DNA of 64,000 bases, from positions 124,001 through 188,000 of the forward strand of contig JACKBI010000004.1 in assembly GCA_020634615.1 (NCBI GenBank), given 5' to 3'. How positions within the stretch are numbered: position 1 is the first letter of the stretch; each line of letters starts with the position of its first letter. Under the pieces are notes generated by a model. The model searched no databases, was not told the origin of the DNA, and saw only the letters and a list, made by a program, of their open reading frames with translations. The position numbers and the translations under genes were made by a program. The DNA comes from Anaerolineales bacterium (GTDB taxonomy: Bacteria > Chloroflexota > Anaerolineae > JAAEKA01). Below, in pieces: positions 36,308 to 45,550 of the stretch.

Positions 36308-37906
36308 ATGCCAAAGCAACTGTTGGCTCCAATTGAAGACATTCCTCTTTCTCTGTCTGAGCAGGCGGATTTGAGACGCCAGCTGGTCCCACTTATGCAA
36401 TCGGCGTCGACCAAGACTGAACTAGGTCAGTTCATGACGCCCGCGCCGGTTGCCGACTTCATGGCCTCTATGTTCGGCTTAATTCATGCGGACGTTGTCA
36501 GCCTGCTGGATCCGGGCGCAGGTGTTGGTTCACTCACTGCTGCATTTGTTCAGCGCATTTGTCGCCAGAAAGTTCGGCCCCGACAGCTGGAAATCACTGT
36601 GTGTGAAGTCGATCCCGGTTTGCGCAGCGCTCTTGAAGCCACCTTGCGAGACTGTGTGCAGAGCGGAGCAGCGCATGGTATCAATGTATCCTATCAACTA
36701 CAAACGACTGACTTCATCGAGAGGTTCTCGGTACATGCAGGCAGGGGCCTTTTCAGCGATCACGTTGCCTTCACCCACATCATCACTAACCCACCTTATA
36801 AGAAGATCGGCAGTCAGTCTGCTCACAGAAAACTGCTGCGATCCGTCGGAATAGAAGCAACAAATCTGTATGCCGGCTTTGTCGCGCTGGCAATCCAGCT
36901 GTTAGCGCCCAACGGAGAACTGGTTGCCATCACCCCGCGTAGCTTCTGCAACGGCCCTTATTTTCTGCCTTTCCGACGTTTGCTGCTGAACAACATGGCG
37001 CTCAGGCGAATCCATGTGTTTGGCGCGCGTGACATCGCTTTCAAAGACGACAATGTCCTGCAGGAAAATATCATCTTTCGTTCTGTAAAGTCTGCACAAC
37101 CGAACAAGATTCTGCTGTCGTCCAGTCACGGAGTGGAGCTAAACGAGATCGACCAACGCTGGGTGCCTGCGGCTGAAGTGTTCCAACCAGATGATCCCAA
37201 CCTGTTCATTTACATTCCCGTAACCGAAACTGACGCCGCGTTGATTCGAAGGATGAAGGTGCTCAAGCACTCATTGGACAGTCTGGGAATTTCAGTGTCT
37301 ACCGGACCGGTTGTCGAGTTTCGGCATAAACCGCATATCCATCGTGAGCCGAGAACGTTCAGTGTCCCACTGATCTATCCTGCGCATTTCGAAAACGGCT
37401 TCGTCCGCTGGCCGAAGGTCAAAGGCCGCAAACCCAACGCTATCGACGACAGCGACGAAACAAGAAAGTGGCTCATGCCACAAGGTTTCTATACACTGAC
37501 ACGCCGCTTCTCATCCAAAGAAGAAAGGCGCCGGATCTTCGCGGCGGTTTACGATTTGGCAGATGTTAGTGCAGAATGGGTAGGCTTCGAGAACCACCTG
37601 AATGTCTTTCATATAGACGGAGCAGGGTTACCGAGCTCAATCGCGCGCGGCTTGGCCCTCTTTCTCAACTCGACTACTGTAGACCGATACTTCCGGCTCT
37701 ACAACGGTCATACACAGGTAAACGCAACAGACCTAAGAGTATTGCCTTTCCCTTCCCTGAAAACGCTAGAAACGCTGGGTGCTCAACTGATTGAAGACAA
37801 ACTGCCGAGCCAGCAAGCAATTGACGCCATGATCGACGCCATCGTTTTTGGAACAAGCGAACCATCCCCTGTCAACGCCAAGAATCACAAGGAGCTTCTG
37901 GCTTGA
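36308..37906 (+). CDS. N6-adenine DNA methyltransferase (BsuBI/PstI type)
   Basis: Methylates adenine in the site cut by the neighbouring endonuclease. The 532-residue protein has 'ELGQFMTPAPVADFM', the cofactor loop 'LDPGAGVGSL' (motif I), 'CEVDPGLR' and the catalytic 'ITNPPYKKI' (motif IV). A long C-terminal target-recognition region ends with 'QVNATDLRVLPFP'. This is the M.BsuBI/M.PstI/Eco57I-like layout. It is co-transcribed with the endonuclease; its stop overlaps the TTG start of the following hydrolase. Confidence 0.92.
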   Translation: MPKQLLAPIEDIPLSLSEQADLRRQLVPLMQSASTKTELGQFMTPAPVADFMASMFGLIHADVVSLLDPGAGVGSLTAAFVQRICRQKVRPRQLEITVCEVDPGLRSALEATLRDCVQSGAAHGINVSYQLQTTDFIERFSVHAGRGLFSDHVAFTHIITNPPYKKIGSQSAHRKLLRSVGIEATNLYAGFVALAIQLLAPNGELVAITPRSFCNGPYFLPFRRLLLNNMALRRIHVFGARDIAFKDDNVLQENIIFRSVKSAQPNKILLSSSHGVELNEIDQRWVPAAEVFQPDDPNLFIYIPVTETDAALIRRMKVLKHSLDSLGISVSTGPVVEFRHKPHIHREPRTFSVPLIYPAHFENGFVRWPKVKGRKPNAIDDSDETRKWLMPQGFYTLTRRFSSKEERRRIFAAVYDLADVSAEWVGFENHLNVFHIDGAGLPSSIARGLALFLNSTTVDRYFRLYNGHTQVNATDLRVLPFPSLKTLETLGAQLIEDKLPSQQAIDAMIDAIVFGTSEPSPVNAKNHKELLA

Positions 37907-38418
37907 CTGTCAATAACAAGCTCTTCTTCATCCACGGCCAGGCCGGCAGCGGCCAGGGTTTCAAGGCCACTTATCTGCGGGGCCTCTATCCCGATCTGCT
38001 GGCGCCTGACTTTCCCGGCGACTTTTGGGAACGCATGGCGCAACTCAGCAGGCTCTTGGCTGAGACGACGGGCTGGACGCTGATCGGGTCGAGCATGGGC
38101 GGGCTGATGGCGGCGGTGTTTGCCTGCCAGCATCCTGGGCAGGTCGAGCGTCTCGTACTATTGGCGCCGGCGCTGCCCTACATCGATCTGGCAGAGAACC
38201 CGCTTCCGCCGATAGATTTGCCGGTGACAATCATACACGGTGGGCAGGATGACATCGTCCCCATCGACAAGACTCGCATCGTTGCTGAGCAGATCTTCAC
38301 CAACCTGACCTTTATGACCTTCGACGCCTCCCACGATCTCAACCCGATCATGCCACAGCTTGACTGGCCGGAATTGATTGCAAAACCCGGCGGCAGGTCG
38401 CAGAGCGAACTGCTGTGA
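37903..38418 (+). CDS. Small alpha/beta hydrolase
   Basis: A 171-residue alpha/beta hydrolase of the YqiA/UPF0227-like or RBBP9-like size class. The oxyanion segment 'FFIHGQAGSG', nucleophile elbow 'GSSMGG', acid 'GGQDDIVP' and catalytic His in 'DASHDL' form a full triad. The start is a TTG that overlaps the methyltransferase stop (TTGA), and its own stop overlaps the next gene's GTG. GC content returns to that of the host, so it may not belong to the restriction-modification module. Substrate unknown, probably an ester. Confidence 0.82.
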   Translation: MTVNNKLFFIHGQAGSGQGFKATYLRGLYPDLLAPDFPGDFWERMAQLSRLLAETTGWTLIGSSMGGLMAAVFACQHPGQVERLVLLAPALPYIDLAENPLPPIDLPVTIIHGGQDDIVPIDKTRIVAEQIFTNLTFMTFDASHDLNPIMPQLDWPELIAKPGGRSQSELL

Positions 38419-39224
38419 TAGCTCCCCTGCGCGGCATTCTGCGATTCGTTGCAAGCGCACTGATTGTGGTCGCCGGCGCGGTCAGCACCGTTCTGCTGGC
38501 ATGGGTGCCCATCAAGGTGCGCGGCGTGCGCCTATCCGCGTGGTGTTTCTCGCTAGGCGTACGGATGCTGATGCCTTCCCTGGGCCTGCGCTTCGAATGC
38601 ACGGACTGTGAACGGATCATACAGCACCGCGGCTTTATCCTCTCCAACCACGTCTCGTTCTTCGACACACTGGTGATGGCCTGGCTGCTGCCGATGCGCT
38701 TCGTGGCCAAGGCAGAGGTGAAGCACTGGCCGTTTATCGGCTGGATTGCACGCGCGACCGGCAGCTTGTTCGTGGATCGCAGCGACAAGTCGGATCGCAA
38801 CAGTGTCCGCCGGCAGGTAGCGGACGCGGTCCTCGCCAATCAGTATCCACCGATTGTGATTTTCCCCGAAGGCACGCGCAACCCGCTGGACACACTGCTG
38901 CCATTCCGCTACGGCGTGTTCGACATCGCCATCGACACGGAAATGCCCTATCTGCTATGCGCCATCCATTACGAAGAAACCGATTCGATGACCTGGCATA
39001 GCCGCAACGAAGGGGTCTTGACAACCGTCAAGCGCATCGTCATGCGTGATACCAGCCGCGTCTGGCTGGTGCCGCTGGAAGTGATCGAGCCGCATCACGG
39101 CGACGACTCGACGGAACTGGCTGCGCAGGCGCGCGATATCATCGGCGCGGCGCTGACCAAAATCCGCGCCACCAACGATCCCGCCCGTGCGTTGCAGGAT
39201 GCCAGCCGCGAGCAGCCACGCTAG
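38415..39224 (+). CDS. PlsC-like 1-acylglycerol-3-phosphate acyltransferase
   Basis: A 269-residue membrane-bound acyltransferase of phospholipid synthesis. An N-terminal membrane segment is followed by the catalytic 'NHVSFFDTLVM' (HxxxxD), 'FVAKAEVKHWPFIGW' and the acceptor-binding 'IFPEGTRN'. The start is a GTG overlapping the hydrolase stop (GTGA). Family members acylate lysophosphatidic acid; the exact acceptor is not shown by the sequence. Confidence 0.9.
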   Translation: MIAPLRGILRFVASALIVVAGAVSTVLLAWVPIKVRGVRLSAWCFSLGVRMLMPSLGLRFECTDCERIIQHRGFILSNHVSFFDTLVMAWLLPMRFVAKAEVKHWPFIGWIARATGSLFVDRSDKSDRNSVRRQVADAVLANQYPPIVIFPEGTRNPLDTLLPFRYGVFDIAIDTEMPYLLCAIHYEETDSMTWHSRNEGVLTTVKRIVMRDTSRVWLVPLEVIEPHHGDDSTELAAQARDIIGAALTKIRATNDPARALQDASREQPR

Positions 39225-39961
39225 CGCGGCTGCAAACGTGCAGCAGGCTGCGCGCCTTCACCGAAATAGAGATCGCGGTAGAGAATCACTGCAATGCCGA
39301 CATAAGCCAGCGTCTTGGGGATCATGAGCATGCCGACAGTGGGAAGCTGCTGGACGAAGAAGATCACCGGCATGTAGAACAGATATGACGCGACGATGAA
39401 GCCGCCGACCCAGGTGAAGGTGTGGTCATGACCGGCCCGCGCGTCGCGCAAAATCAAATAGGCCACACCGAGCCCCATCAGCATCAACGGCAGGTTGCGC
39501 ACCGTTGACCAGGGCTGCGGCGGCACGACGTTGTTCCATTGGTTCCAGCCGGGGATCATCACCAGCAGACGCACGGCAGCCGCGGCAAAGAGCAAGTAGC
39601 CAAACCAGCCGTACGGCTTGCGGAATCGTTCGTGCCACATCACCAGCACCAGCACATAGAAGATGGTGACGGTGACCGCGGTGGCCAGCGCACCCAGACC
39701 TACCAGACCGACGGGCCGACCCAGCAGCGTCATGGTGGTTTCAAGGCTGCCACTGGCATAGGCCCAGACGCGGAAACCGACATGGCCCGTGTCGCCCAGC
39801 GCCAGCAGGAAAAACATCCAGCGACCGAGGCGCGCCACATTGCGATTCGCGGGCGCGACCCGGTCGCGCTGCACCATCATGAGCGCGACCAGCGCCCATA
39901 TCGCCACCAGGTAGCCGATATTGAAGACGATTTCCATCCACATGCGAGATTCTTCTGACAT
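39221..39961 (-). CDS. Seven-helix membrane protein of unknown function
   Basis: A 246-residue integral membrane protein with about seven hydrophobic segments. Notable motifs are 'ALGDTGHVGFRVWAYASG' after the second helix and 'IPGWNQWNNVVPPQPWSTVRN' (split across a loop) before the fifth. I do not recognise the family. It converges on the acyltransferase (a 4-base tail overlap), so the two are not co-transcribed. Confidence 0.75.
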   Translation of the reverse strand: MSEESRMWMEIVFNIGYLVAIWALVALMMVQRDRVAPANRNVARLGRWMFFLLALGDTGHVGFRVWAYASGSLETTMTLLGRPVGLVGLGALATAVTVTIFYVLVLVMWHERFRKPYGWFGYLLFAAAAVRLLVMIPGWNQWNNVVPPQPWSTVRNLPLMLMGLGVAYLILRDARAGHDHTFTWVGGFIVASYLFYMPVIFFVQQLPTVGMLMIPKTLAYVGIAVILYRDLYFGEGAQPAARLQPR

Positions 39962-40116
39962 GGTTTTGTTTCCTTGAGCGGTGGGGGCGCCACGACTGTT
40001 TCGTCGCGTGCAGCTTTTCGGTCTGTTTCAGGATAGCTCAAAGCACGGTCAGCGCGCTATGATCCAGATCATATGGGCAATGTATGGACCACATAGCACG
40101 AAGCGCGCGAGAAGAA

Positions 40117-40386
40117 TTGGGTGCATTCAAAATGGGTTGACCACGTCATTGCGAGGCTCGGCGAAGCAATCTCTCTGGTGAGCGCGATAGATTGCTTCGC
40201 CGCATCGGCTGCCTAGAAACTCTCCCGGAGAGATCCTTCGCTAACGGTTCGAGATCGAGTAGATCGCGTGCTCGACCCGCTCAGGATGACAGTGACGATG
40301 GTTGAGTTTCTCGCCAGGCGCATGCCGCCGAGCGGCATCGGAAACTCGCAATGACTAGGCTACCAACCAGTTTTTAATACACCCAA
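40117..40386. repeat. MITE-like element with ~40-bp imperfect terminal inverted repeats
   Basis: The left end (40117-40155) and right end (40345-40386) are inverted copies: TTGGGTGCATT against AATACACCCAA, and an exact GTCATTGCGAG/CTCGCAATGAC pair. Inside, GCGAAGCAATCT (40161-40172) and AGATTGCTTCGC (40189-40200) form a hairpin. A further exact 12-bp pair (CGAAGCGCGCGA, 40099-40110 and 40428-40439) encloses the element. It has no coding capacity. The whole 39962-40679 gap is repeats and holds no gene that I can support. Confidence 0.65.
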
Positions 40387-40554
40387 GCGAATATGACACT
40401 ATATCCCGCGTCAGTAGCCCTGCTGCTTCGCGCGCTTCGCGGCGTTTCGCATGCTCTTGGTCCGGACCGCACGCTTCGAGTTTCCCGCAGCACACATTTG
40501 AGAGTACAATCACACCGGCCAACAAGCAGATCTGATAGACTGGGATACTGAAGA

Positions 40555-40643
40555 GACTTCGGAGATCGCCGGTTGTTCTTCATGACCGGCCCGCTGCGGT
40601 CGTGGCAATGCCTTGATGTTGAACCGGCGACGTTCGAAACCTC
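40555..40643. repeat. Degenerate copy of the GACTTCGGAAGTC inverted-repeat family
   Basis: The left arm starts GACTTCGGAGATCGCCGGTT (40555-40574). The right arm holds AACCGGCGA (40622-40630) followed by a decayed TTCGAA. Related elements lie at 47902-47986 and 57958-58080. Confidence 0.5.
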
Positions 40644-40679
40644 ATCCCGTCTGAGCGAATTCCATCGGGAGCACAACAC

Positions 40680-41480
40680 GTGTTTGGTCGATCAAAACGA
40701 GCTAAAATAGTAACCCCCACCAGCAACCCCGGCGCCTATCGCTTCGGCAACCAGCGCCTCATTGAGTTGCGCACGGTCACCAAGGCGTATGAGACCGCGG
40801 CCGGACCGTTCGTCGCGCTCAAGCATATCGACCTGGAAGTGGACCGCGGCGAGTTTGTCGCGGTGGTCGGCAAATCGGGCAGTGGCAAATCGACGTTGAT
40901 CAACATGATCACCGGAATCGACCGGCCGTCGTCAGGCGAGGTTCTGATTGGCGACACGGCTGTGCATACCCTCAGCGAGGGGCAGATGGCCGTCTGGCGC
41001 GGCCGGCACGTCGGCGTGATCTTCCAGTTCTTCCAGTTGCTGCCAACGCTGACAGTGTTGGAAAACGTCATGCTGCCCATGGATTTTTGCAACACCTATC
41101 CGGCGCGCGAGCGGCCCGAGAGAGCCATGGCGTTGCTCGAAGAAGTGGACATGGTAGACCATGCTGACAAGCTGCCCTCCGCAACATCAGGAGGCCAGCA
41201 GCAGCGGGTCGCCATCGCCCGCGCGCTGGCCAACGACCCGGCCATGATCGTCGCCGACGAACCGACCGGCAATCTCGACTCGCGCACCGCCGAAGCGGTC
41301 TTCAGCCTGTTTGGGCGGCTGGTGGATGAAGGCAAGACGGTGCTGATGGTCACCCACGACGATGATCTGGCCCATCGCGTCAGCCGCACGGTCACCATCG
41401 CTGACGGGCTGATCGTCTCGGACACCGGCCACGGATCGGCGACCATGCCGCAGCCGGTCGCGGAACAAATGGCGGTCTAG
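40680..41480 (+). CDS. MacB/LolD-type ABC transporter ATP-binding protein
   Basis: The ATPase of a MacAB-like export complex, 266 residues. Walker A 'GKSGSGKST' (64-72), Q-loop 'FQFFQLLPTLTVLENV', signature 'SGGQQQR', Walker B 'MIVADEPTGNLDS' and switch His 'MVTHD' are intact. The start is a GTG. The permease follows after one base, and a membrane-fusion lipoprotein comes third, so all three make one unit. It could serve lipoprotein or lipid movement or drug/peptide efflux; the substrate cannot be told. Confidence 0.9.
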   Translation: MFGRSKRAKIVTPTSNPGAYRFGNQRLIELRTVTKAYETAAGPFVALKHIDLEVDRGEFVAVVGKSGSGKSTLINMITGIDRPSSGEVLIGDTAVHTLSEGQMAVWRGRHVGVIFQFFQLLPTLTVLENVMLPMDFCNTYPARERPERAMALLEEVDMVDHADKLPSATSGGQQQRVAIARALANDPAMIVADEPTGNLDSRTAEAVFSLFGRLVDEGKTVLMVTHDDDLAHRVSRTVTIADGLIVSDTGHGSATMPQPVAEQMAV

Positions 41481-41481
41481 C

Positions 41482-44055
41482 GTGAGCGTGCTTCCTGAAT
41501 CGCGCGCCGTTGCGGCAAGACCCGACGCGGCGCGTTCGCATCACGCCAGGCGGGTGCGACTTGCCCCTCGTTGGGCCAAGGTGTTGCGCGATCTGCGCGA
41601 CCAGAAGGCGCGGACGCTTCTGGTCGTTCTTTCCATCGCGGTCGGTGTTTTCGCGGTCGGCATGATTGCCGGCACGCGCCAGATCCTCACCCACCAGCTC
41701 AACACCAGCTACCAGAGCATCAACCCGGCCCATGCCCTGCTGGGTGTCAACGGCTTCGACAGCGATCTGCTGGCGGCCGTCCAACGTATGCCGGAAGTCG
41801 AATCGGCCACCGCGCGCTTCAGCCTGCGCACCAGGGCCAGCCTGGGACCGGGCCGCTGGCTGGATTTCACGATCTTTGCGCTGCCCGACTGGGAAAACAT
41901 CCCCATCAACATCGTGCGATCGGAAAGCGGTCCGTGGCCGCCACCCCGCGATGCTGTTGTTGTCGAACGGACATCGCTGCCGATGCTGAAATCGGCCATC
42001 GGCGACACCCTCTCGCTGGAGCTGCCCGATGGCCGGCTGCGCGATGTCAGCGTCGTGGGAACCGCGCACGACATCAACCTGCCGCCAGCCCGCTTTACCA
42101 ATCAGGGCTATGGCTATGCGACGTTCGACACGCTGGAGCGTTGGGGATTTCCCAAGCAATACACCAGCCTCAGCATCACCGTGGCCGATCCGCAAGGCCG
42201 CAACGACCAGGAGTATATCCAGTCAGTCGCCGATCTGGTGAAGGACAAGGTGGAAAGCAGTGGCCGCGTCGTCACCTTCACCTATGTACCGGAGCCGGGC
42301 AAGCATCCCGCTGACGAGGTACTGGCGCCGGTGTTCCTGCTGCTTGGCGTGCTTGGATTGCTGTCCCTCTTCCTCAGTGCATTCCTGGTCATCAATACTA
42401 TTGCCGCCATCATGGCACAGCAGGTCCGCCAGATCGGCGTCATGAAAACCATCGGGGCGCGTTTCGGCCAGCTCGTGACCCTTTATCTCGGCATGGTGCT
42501 GGTCTTTGGCCTGCTGGCGCTGTTGATCGCAATCCCGGCGGGCCTGGCCGGGGCCTATGGATTCACCAGCTTTCTGGCGACCTTCCTGAACTTCGACGTG
42601 GTGTACGAAGGTATTCCCGTGCCAGCCGTGGGCCTGCAAGTGCTGGTTGGCCTGCTCATCCCAATGATCGCGGCGTTGCTGCCGATCCGCAACGGCGCGC
42701 GGGTCACCATCCGCGAGGCGATCAGCAGCTACGGGCTGGGCAAAGGACGGTTTGGTCAGGGTTCCTTCGACCGGCTGCTGGTCAACAGCCAACGCGTGCT
42801 CCCCTGGCTCAGCCGGCCGCTGATGATCTCGCTGCGCAATACGTTTCGACGCAAGGGTCGCCTGGCGCTGACTATGGTTACCCTGACGCTGGGCGGGGCG
42901 ATTTTCGTTGCCGTGCTGTCGGTGCGGGCATCGCTCTATCAGACGGTGGACGACGCGGTGCGCAACAACAATTTCCACATTATCATCGGCATCGACCGCG
43001 ACGTTCGGACCGAGGCGCTGCAGGAAGCGGCGCTGCAAACACCCGGTGTGATAGCCGCGGAAAGCTGGGGACGCGCGAGCGCTCGTCGCCAGCGCCCCGA
43101 CGCACCGGCAGATTCGACGGCCGATAATAGTCTGCCCAGCCTGCCCAGCCGCAACGGACAGGCCGACTCGCAGGTAAGTACACAACCCGGCATGCCCGGC
43201 GGTGAAAGCGACGAGATCCGCATCAACGCCCCGCCAGCCGGCAGCAAGATGGTGAACCCGCAGATGGTGGCCGGCCGCTGGCTGCTGCCTGAGGACGAGA
43301 ACGCGCTGGTGGTCAACACCAATTTCATGGACGCCGAAAAGGACGTCAGGCTGGGCGACACGATCACACTCAAGATCAACGACAAGGAGAGCGATTGGGT
43401 CATCGTGGGCGTCATGGAAGGGGTGCTGGACCAGGCGACGGCCTACGCCAACTATGATTACTTCAGCCGGCTGATGGGCAGAACAGGACGCGCCAACGGA
43501 CTGCGTGTCCTGACCAACAGCGAGGACCCCGCGGTACACGTGCGCGTGGCTGCTGCGCTTGAGCAGAAGTTCAAGGAAGATGGCTACACCGTGACACAGC
43601 TCTCCACCCGCGCCGAGAACCTGGAAGGCACAGAGTATCAGTTCGGCATCCTGGTCAACCTGTTGATGGTGATGACCTTGCTGATGGCGCTGGTAGGCGG
43701 GCTGGGGCTGATGGGCACCATGAGCATCAACGTCATCGAACGGACACGCGAGATCGGCGTAATGCGCGCCATCGGCGCGGCAACACGCTCCATCATGCAG
43801 ATTATCACGGTTGAAGGCATTCTGATCGGGCTGATCAGTTGGATCCAGGCGACGATTCTTGCCTACCCGCTGAGCCGCCTGCTCAGCGACCAGGTCGGTC
43901 TGGCGTTTACCGACGCGCCGCTCAGCTTTGCCTTCTCCGTCCAGGGCATCGTCATCTGGCTTGCGATTGTGACCATCGTCGCGGCGCTCGCCAGCTATCT
44001 GCCAGCCCGCAACGCGTCGCGTCTGACGGTGCGCGAAGTGCTAGCATACGAGTAA
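41482..44055 (+). CDS. FtsX/MacB-type ABC transporter permease
   Basis: An 857-residue permease with the duplicated FtsX layout. One helix near residue 50 is followed by a large outer domain, then an FtsX block with 'QVRQIGVMKTIGARFGQL' near 315. A second outer domain is followed by a last block with 'TREIGVMRAIGAATRSI' near 755. Works by mechanotransmission with the ATPase upstream and the fusion protein downstream. The outer part near residues 530-580 has a Ser/Gln/Pro-rich linker. GTG start. Confidence 0.9.
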   Translation: MSVLPESRAVAARPDAARSHHARRVRLAPRWAKVLRDLRDQKARTLLVVLSIAVGVFAVGMIAGTRQILTHQLNTSYQSINPAHALLGVNGFDSDLLAAVQRMPEVESATARFSLRTRASLGPGRWLDFTIFALPDWENIPINIVRSESGPWPPPRDAVVVERTSLPMLKSAIGDTLSLELPDGRLRDVSVVGTAHDINLPPARFTNQGYGYATFDTLERWGFPKQYTSLSITVADPQGRNDQEYIQSVADLVKDKVESSGRVVTFTYVPEPGKHPADEVLAPVFLLLGVLGLLSLFLSAFLVINTIAAIMAQQVRQIGVMKTIGARFGQLVTLYLGMVLVFGLLALLIAIPAGLAGAYGFTSFLATFLNFDVVYEGIPVPAVGLQVLVGLLIPMIAALLPIRNGARVTIREAISSYGLGKGRFGQGSFDRLLVNSQRVLPWLSRPLMISLRNTFRRKGRLALTMVTLTLGGAIFVAVLSVRASLYQTVDDAVRNNNFHIIIGIDRDVRTEALQEAALQTPGVIAAESWGRASARRQRPDAPADSTADNSLPSLPSRNGQADSQVSTQPGMPGGESDEIRINAPPAGSKMVNPQMVAGRWLLPEDENALVVNTNFMDAEKDVRLGDTITLKINDKESDWVIVGVMEGVLDQATAYANYDYFSRLMGRTGRANGLRVLTNSEDPAVHVRVAAALEQKFKEDGYTVTQLSTRAENLEGTEYQFGILVNLLMVMTLLMALVGGLGLMGTMSINVIERTREIGVMRAIGAATRSIMQIITVEGILIGLISWIQATILAYPLSRLLSDQVGLAFTDAPLSFAFSVQGIVIWLAIVTIVAALASYLPARNASRLTVREVLAYE

Positions 44056-44085
44056 TCAGTAAACAGTTATCGGTAATCAGTGACC
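44049..44085. repeat. Short CAGTTATCGGTAATCAGTGA-type repeat after the permease gene
   Basis: GTAATCAGT occurs twice here within 30 bases, around AACAGTTATCG. Similar short repeats are common at gene ends in GC-rich genomes. No function is apparent. Confidence 0.4.
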
Positions 44086-44140
44086 GGAAAATTTTACCGC
44101 TCTGGCCGGTCTCCGACCGAGCCAGCACCGGAGAGAAAAC

Positions 44141-45439
44141 ATGAAGAAACAGACCTTAGTGATCCTCATCGCCCTGCTGAGTGCAGGGTTGCTGGCGAGT
44201 TGCGGTGGAAACAACAATGCCGCCAACACACCCGTTCCCGACCCGGTGGTCGTGGCGCCAATCCGCGCCAGCAACGAAATCATCGTCGACGGCGTCGTCG
44301 TACCGGTGCGCAGTGCGGCCCTCAACCTTACGTCCGGCGGCATCGTGGATGAGATCCTGGTGAGCGAAGGCGCGCCCGTATCCGCCGGCGAGCCGATTTT
44401 GCGTCTGCACGCAGCACGGCAGCAGGCCGCTGTTGCACAGGCACAAGCGACCCTGGGGGCGGCCGAAGCGCGGCTCGCAGAACTGACCGCAGGCCCTCGT
44501 TCGCAGGAAATCGAAGCTGCCGCGGCTGCCGTTGACGCCGCCAACGCGCAGATCGACCGGCTGAACGCCGGCGCAAGCACGGAAGATATCGCGGCTGCAC
44601 AAGCCGTTCTGGACGGCGCCGAAGCCAACCTGCAACGGGTGCGCGAGGGCGCATCGCAGCAACAGCTCATCGCGGCCAGAAACAACGTCGCCAACGCCGA
44701 GGCCTCGCTGCGGCTGGCCCAGGCGGCCTACGACCGCGTATCCAGCCAGCCGGACATCGGCGCGCGTCCGGAATCGCTTCAACTGGAACAGGCCACCAAC
44801 GCCTACAACGCCGCCCAGGCCCAGTTACAGGACCTCCAACAGGGAGCGACGGCCGCCGAGATCGCCGCTGCCCAGGCCACCGTACGTCAGGCGCAGGCCC
44901 AACTTGACAGCGTCAGGGCGCCTGCCCGCCCAGCCGATCTGGCCAGCGCACAGGCAGAGTTGCGGCGCGCGCAGGCGCAACTGGACCTGCTTGAAGCCGG
45001 TGCGCGGCCGGAGTCAGCCGCCGCGGCCGAAGCAGACGTGGCATCTGCCCGCGCCGCTGTGCAGCAGGCCCAGGCTGCGCTGGATGAGACCGTGTTGACT
45101 GCCCCATTTGCGGGCACGGTGGCCCAGATGACCCCCGCGGTGGGCGAATCGGTTTCGCCCGGTGTACCGGTGGTGCAACTGGCCGACCTGACTGAATGGC
45201 AGATAGAGACCGACGACCTGACCGAGCTGGATGTGGTGCGCGTCAGCGAGGGCGCAGAGGTGCAACTGCGCTTCGACGCGCTGCCGGGGGTCGAACTGAC
45301 CGGCCACGTCAGCCAGATCAAGCCCATCGGCGTCAACAAGCAAGGCGACATCACCTACACCGTCGTCATCATCCCCGACGAATTCAACGATCAACTGCGC
45401 TGGAACATGACGGCCGCGGTGACGATCCAGACGAAGTGA
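44141..45439 (+). CDS. MacA/HlyD-type membrane-fusion lipoprotein
   Basis: The periplasmic or cell-wall adaptor of the exporter, 432 residues. The N-terminus 'MKKQTLVILIALLS' leads to an 'LLASCGG' lipobox. A lipoyl half ('LTSGGIVDEILVSEGAPVSA') and a very long Ala/Gln-rich helical hairpin with repeating 'AAQAxLxxAEAxL' heptads (about residues 90-315) follow. The second lipoyl half ('APFAGTVAQMTPAVGESVSP') and a beta-barrel domain end the protein. Family layout matches MacA/HlyD adaptors. Confidence 0.9.
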   Translation: MKKQTLVILIALLSAGLLASCGGNNNAANTPVPDPVVVAPIRASNEIIVDGVVVPVRSAALNLTSGGIVDEILVSEGAPVSAGEPILRLHAARQQAAVAQAQATLGAAEARLAELTAGPRSQEIEAAAAAVDAANAQIDRLNAGASTEDIAAAQAVLDGAEANLQRVREGASQQQLIAARNNVANAEASLRLAQAAYDRVSSQPDIGARPESLQLEQATNAYNAAQAQLQDLQQGATAAEIAAAQATVRQAQAQLDSVRAPARPADLASAQAELRRAQAQLDLLEAGARPESAAAAEADVASARAAVQQAQAALDETVLTAPFAGTVAQMTPAVGESVSPGVPVVQLADLTEWQIETDDLTELDVVRVSEGAEVQLRFDALPGVELTGHVSQIKPIGVNKQGDITYTVVIIPDEFNDQLRWNMTAAVTIQTK

Positions 45440-45445
45440 GGTACT

Positions 45446-45537
45446 CATGGTACTCGTACTCCTACTCTTACTCGTCCTCGTACTCTTCTGAGACTTCCGG
45501 AATCGAGTACGAGTAGGAGGATGAGTACGAGTAGGAG
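45446..45537. repeat. GAGTACGAGTAGGAG repeats in inverted arrangement
   Basis: GAGTACGAGTAGGAG occurs twice exactly (45505-45519 and 45523-45537). The left side holds mirror copies (ACTCGTACTCCTACTC type), so the block can fold into an imperfect hairpin around TTCTGAGACTTCCGGAATC. It fills the gap between the fusion protein and the ankyrin gene and supplies purine-rich sequence next to the latter's ribosome-binding site. Confidence 0.75.
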
Positions 45538-45550
45538 AAGGAAACCACCG

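Noticed and set aside
40117..40386. CRISPR array or insertion sequence
   Set aside because: There are inverted, not regularly spaced direct, repeats, and no transposase frame.
42223..43539. 438-codon minus-strand frame
   Set aside because: Antisense to the FtsX-type permease gene, whose frame continues cleanly through this stretch.
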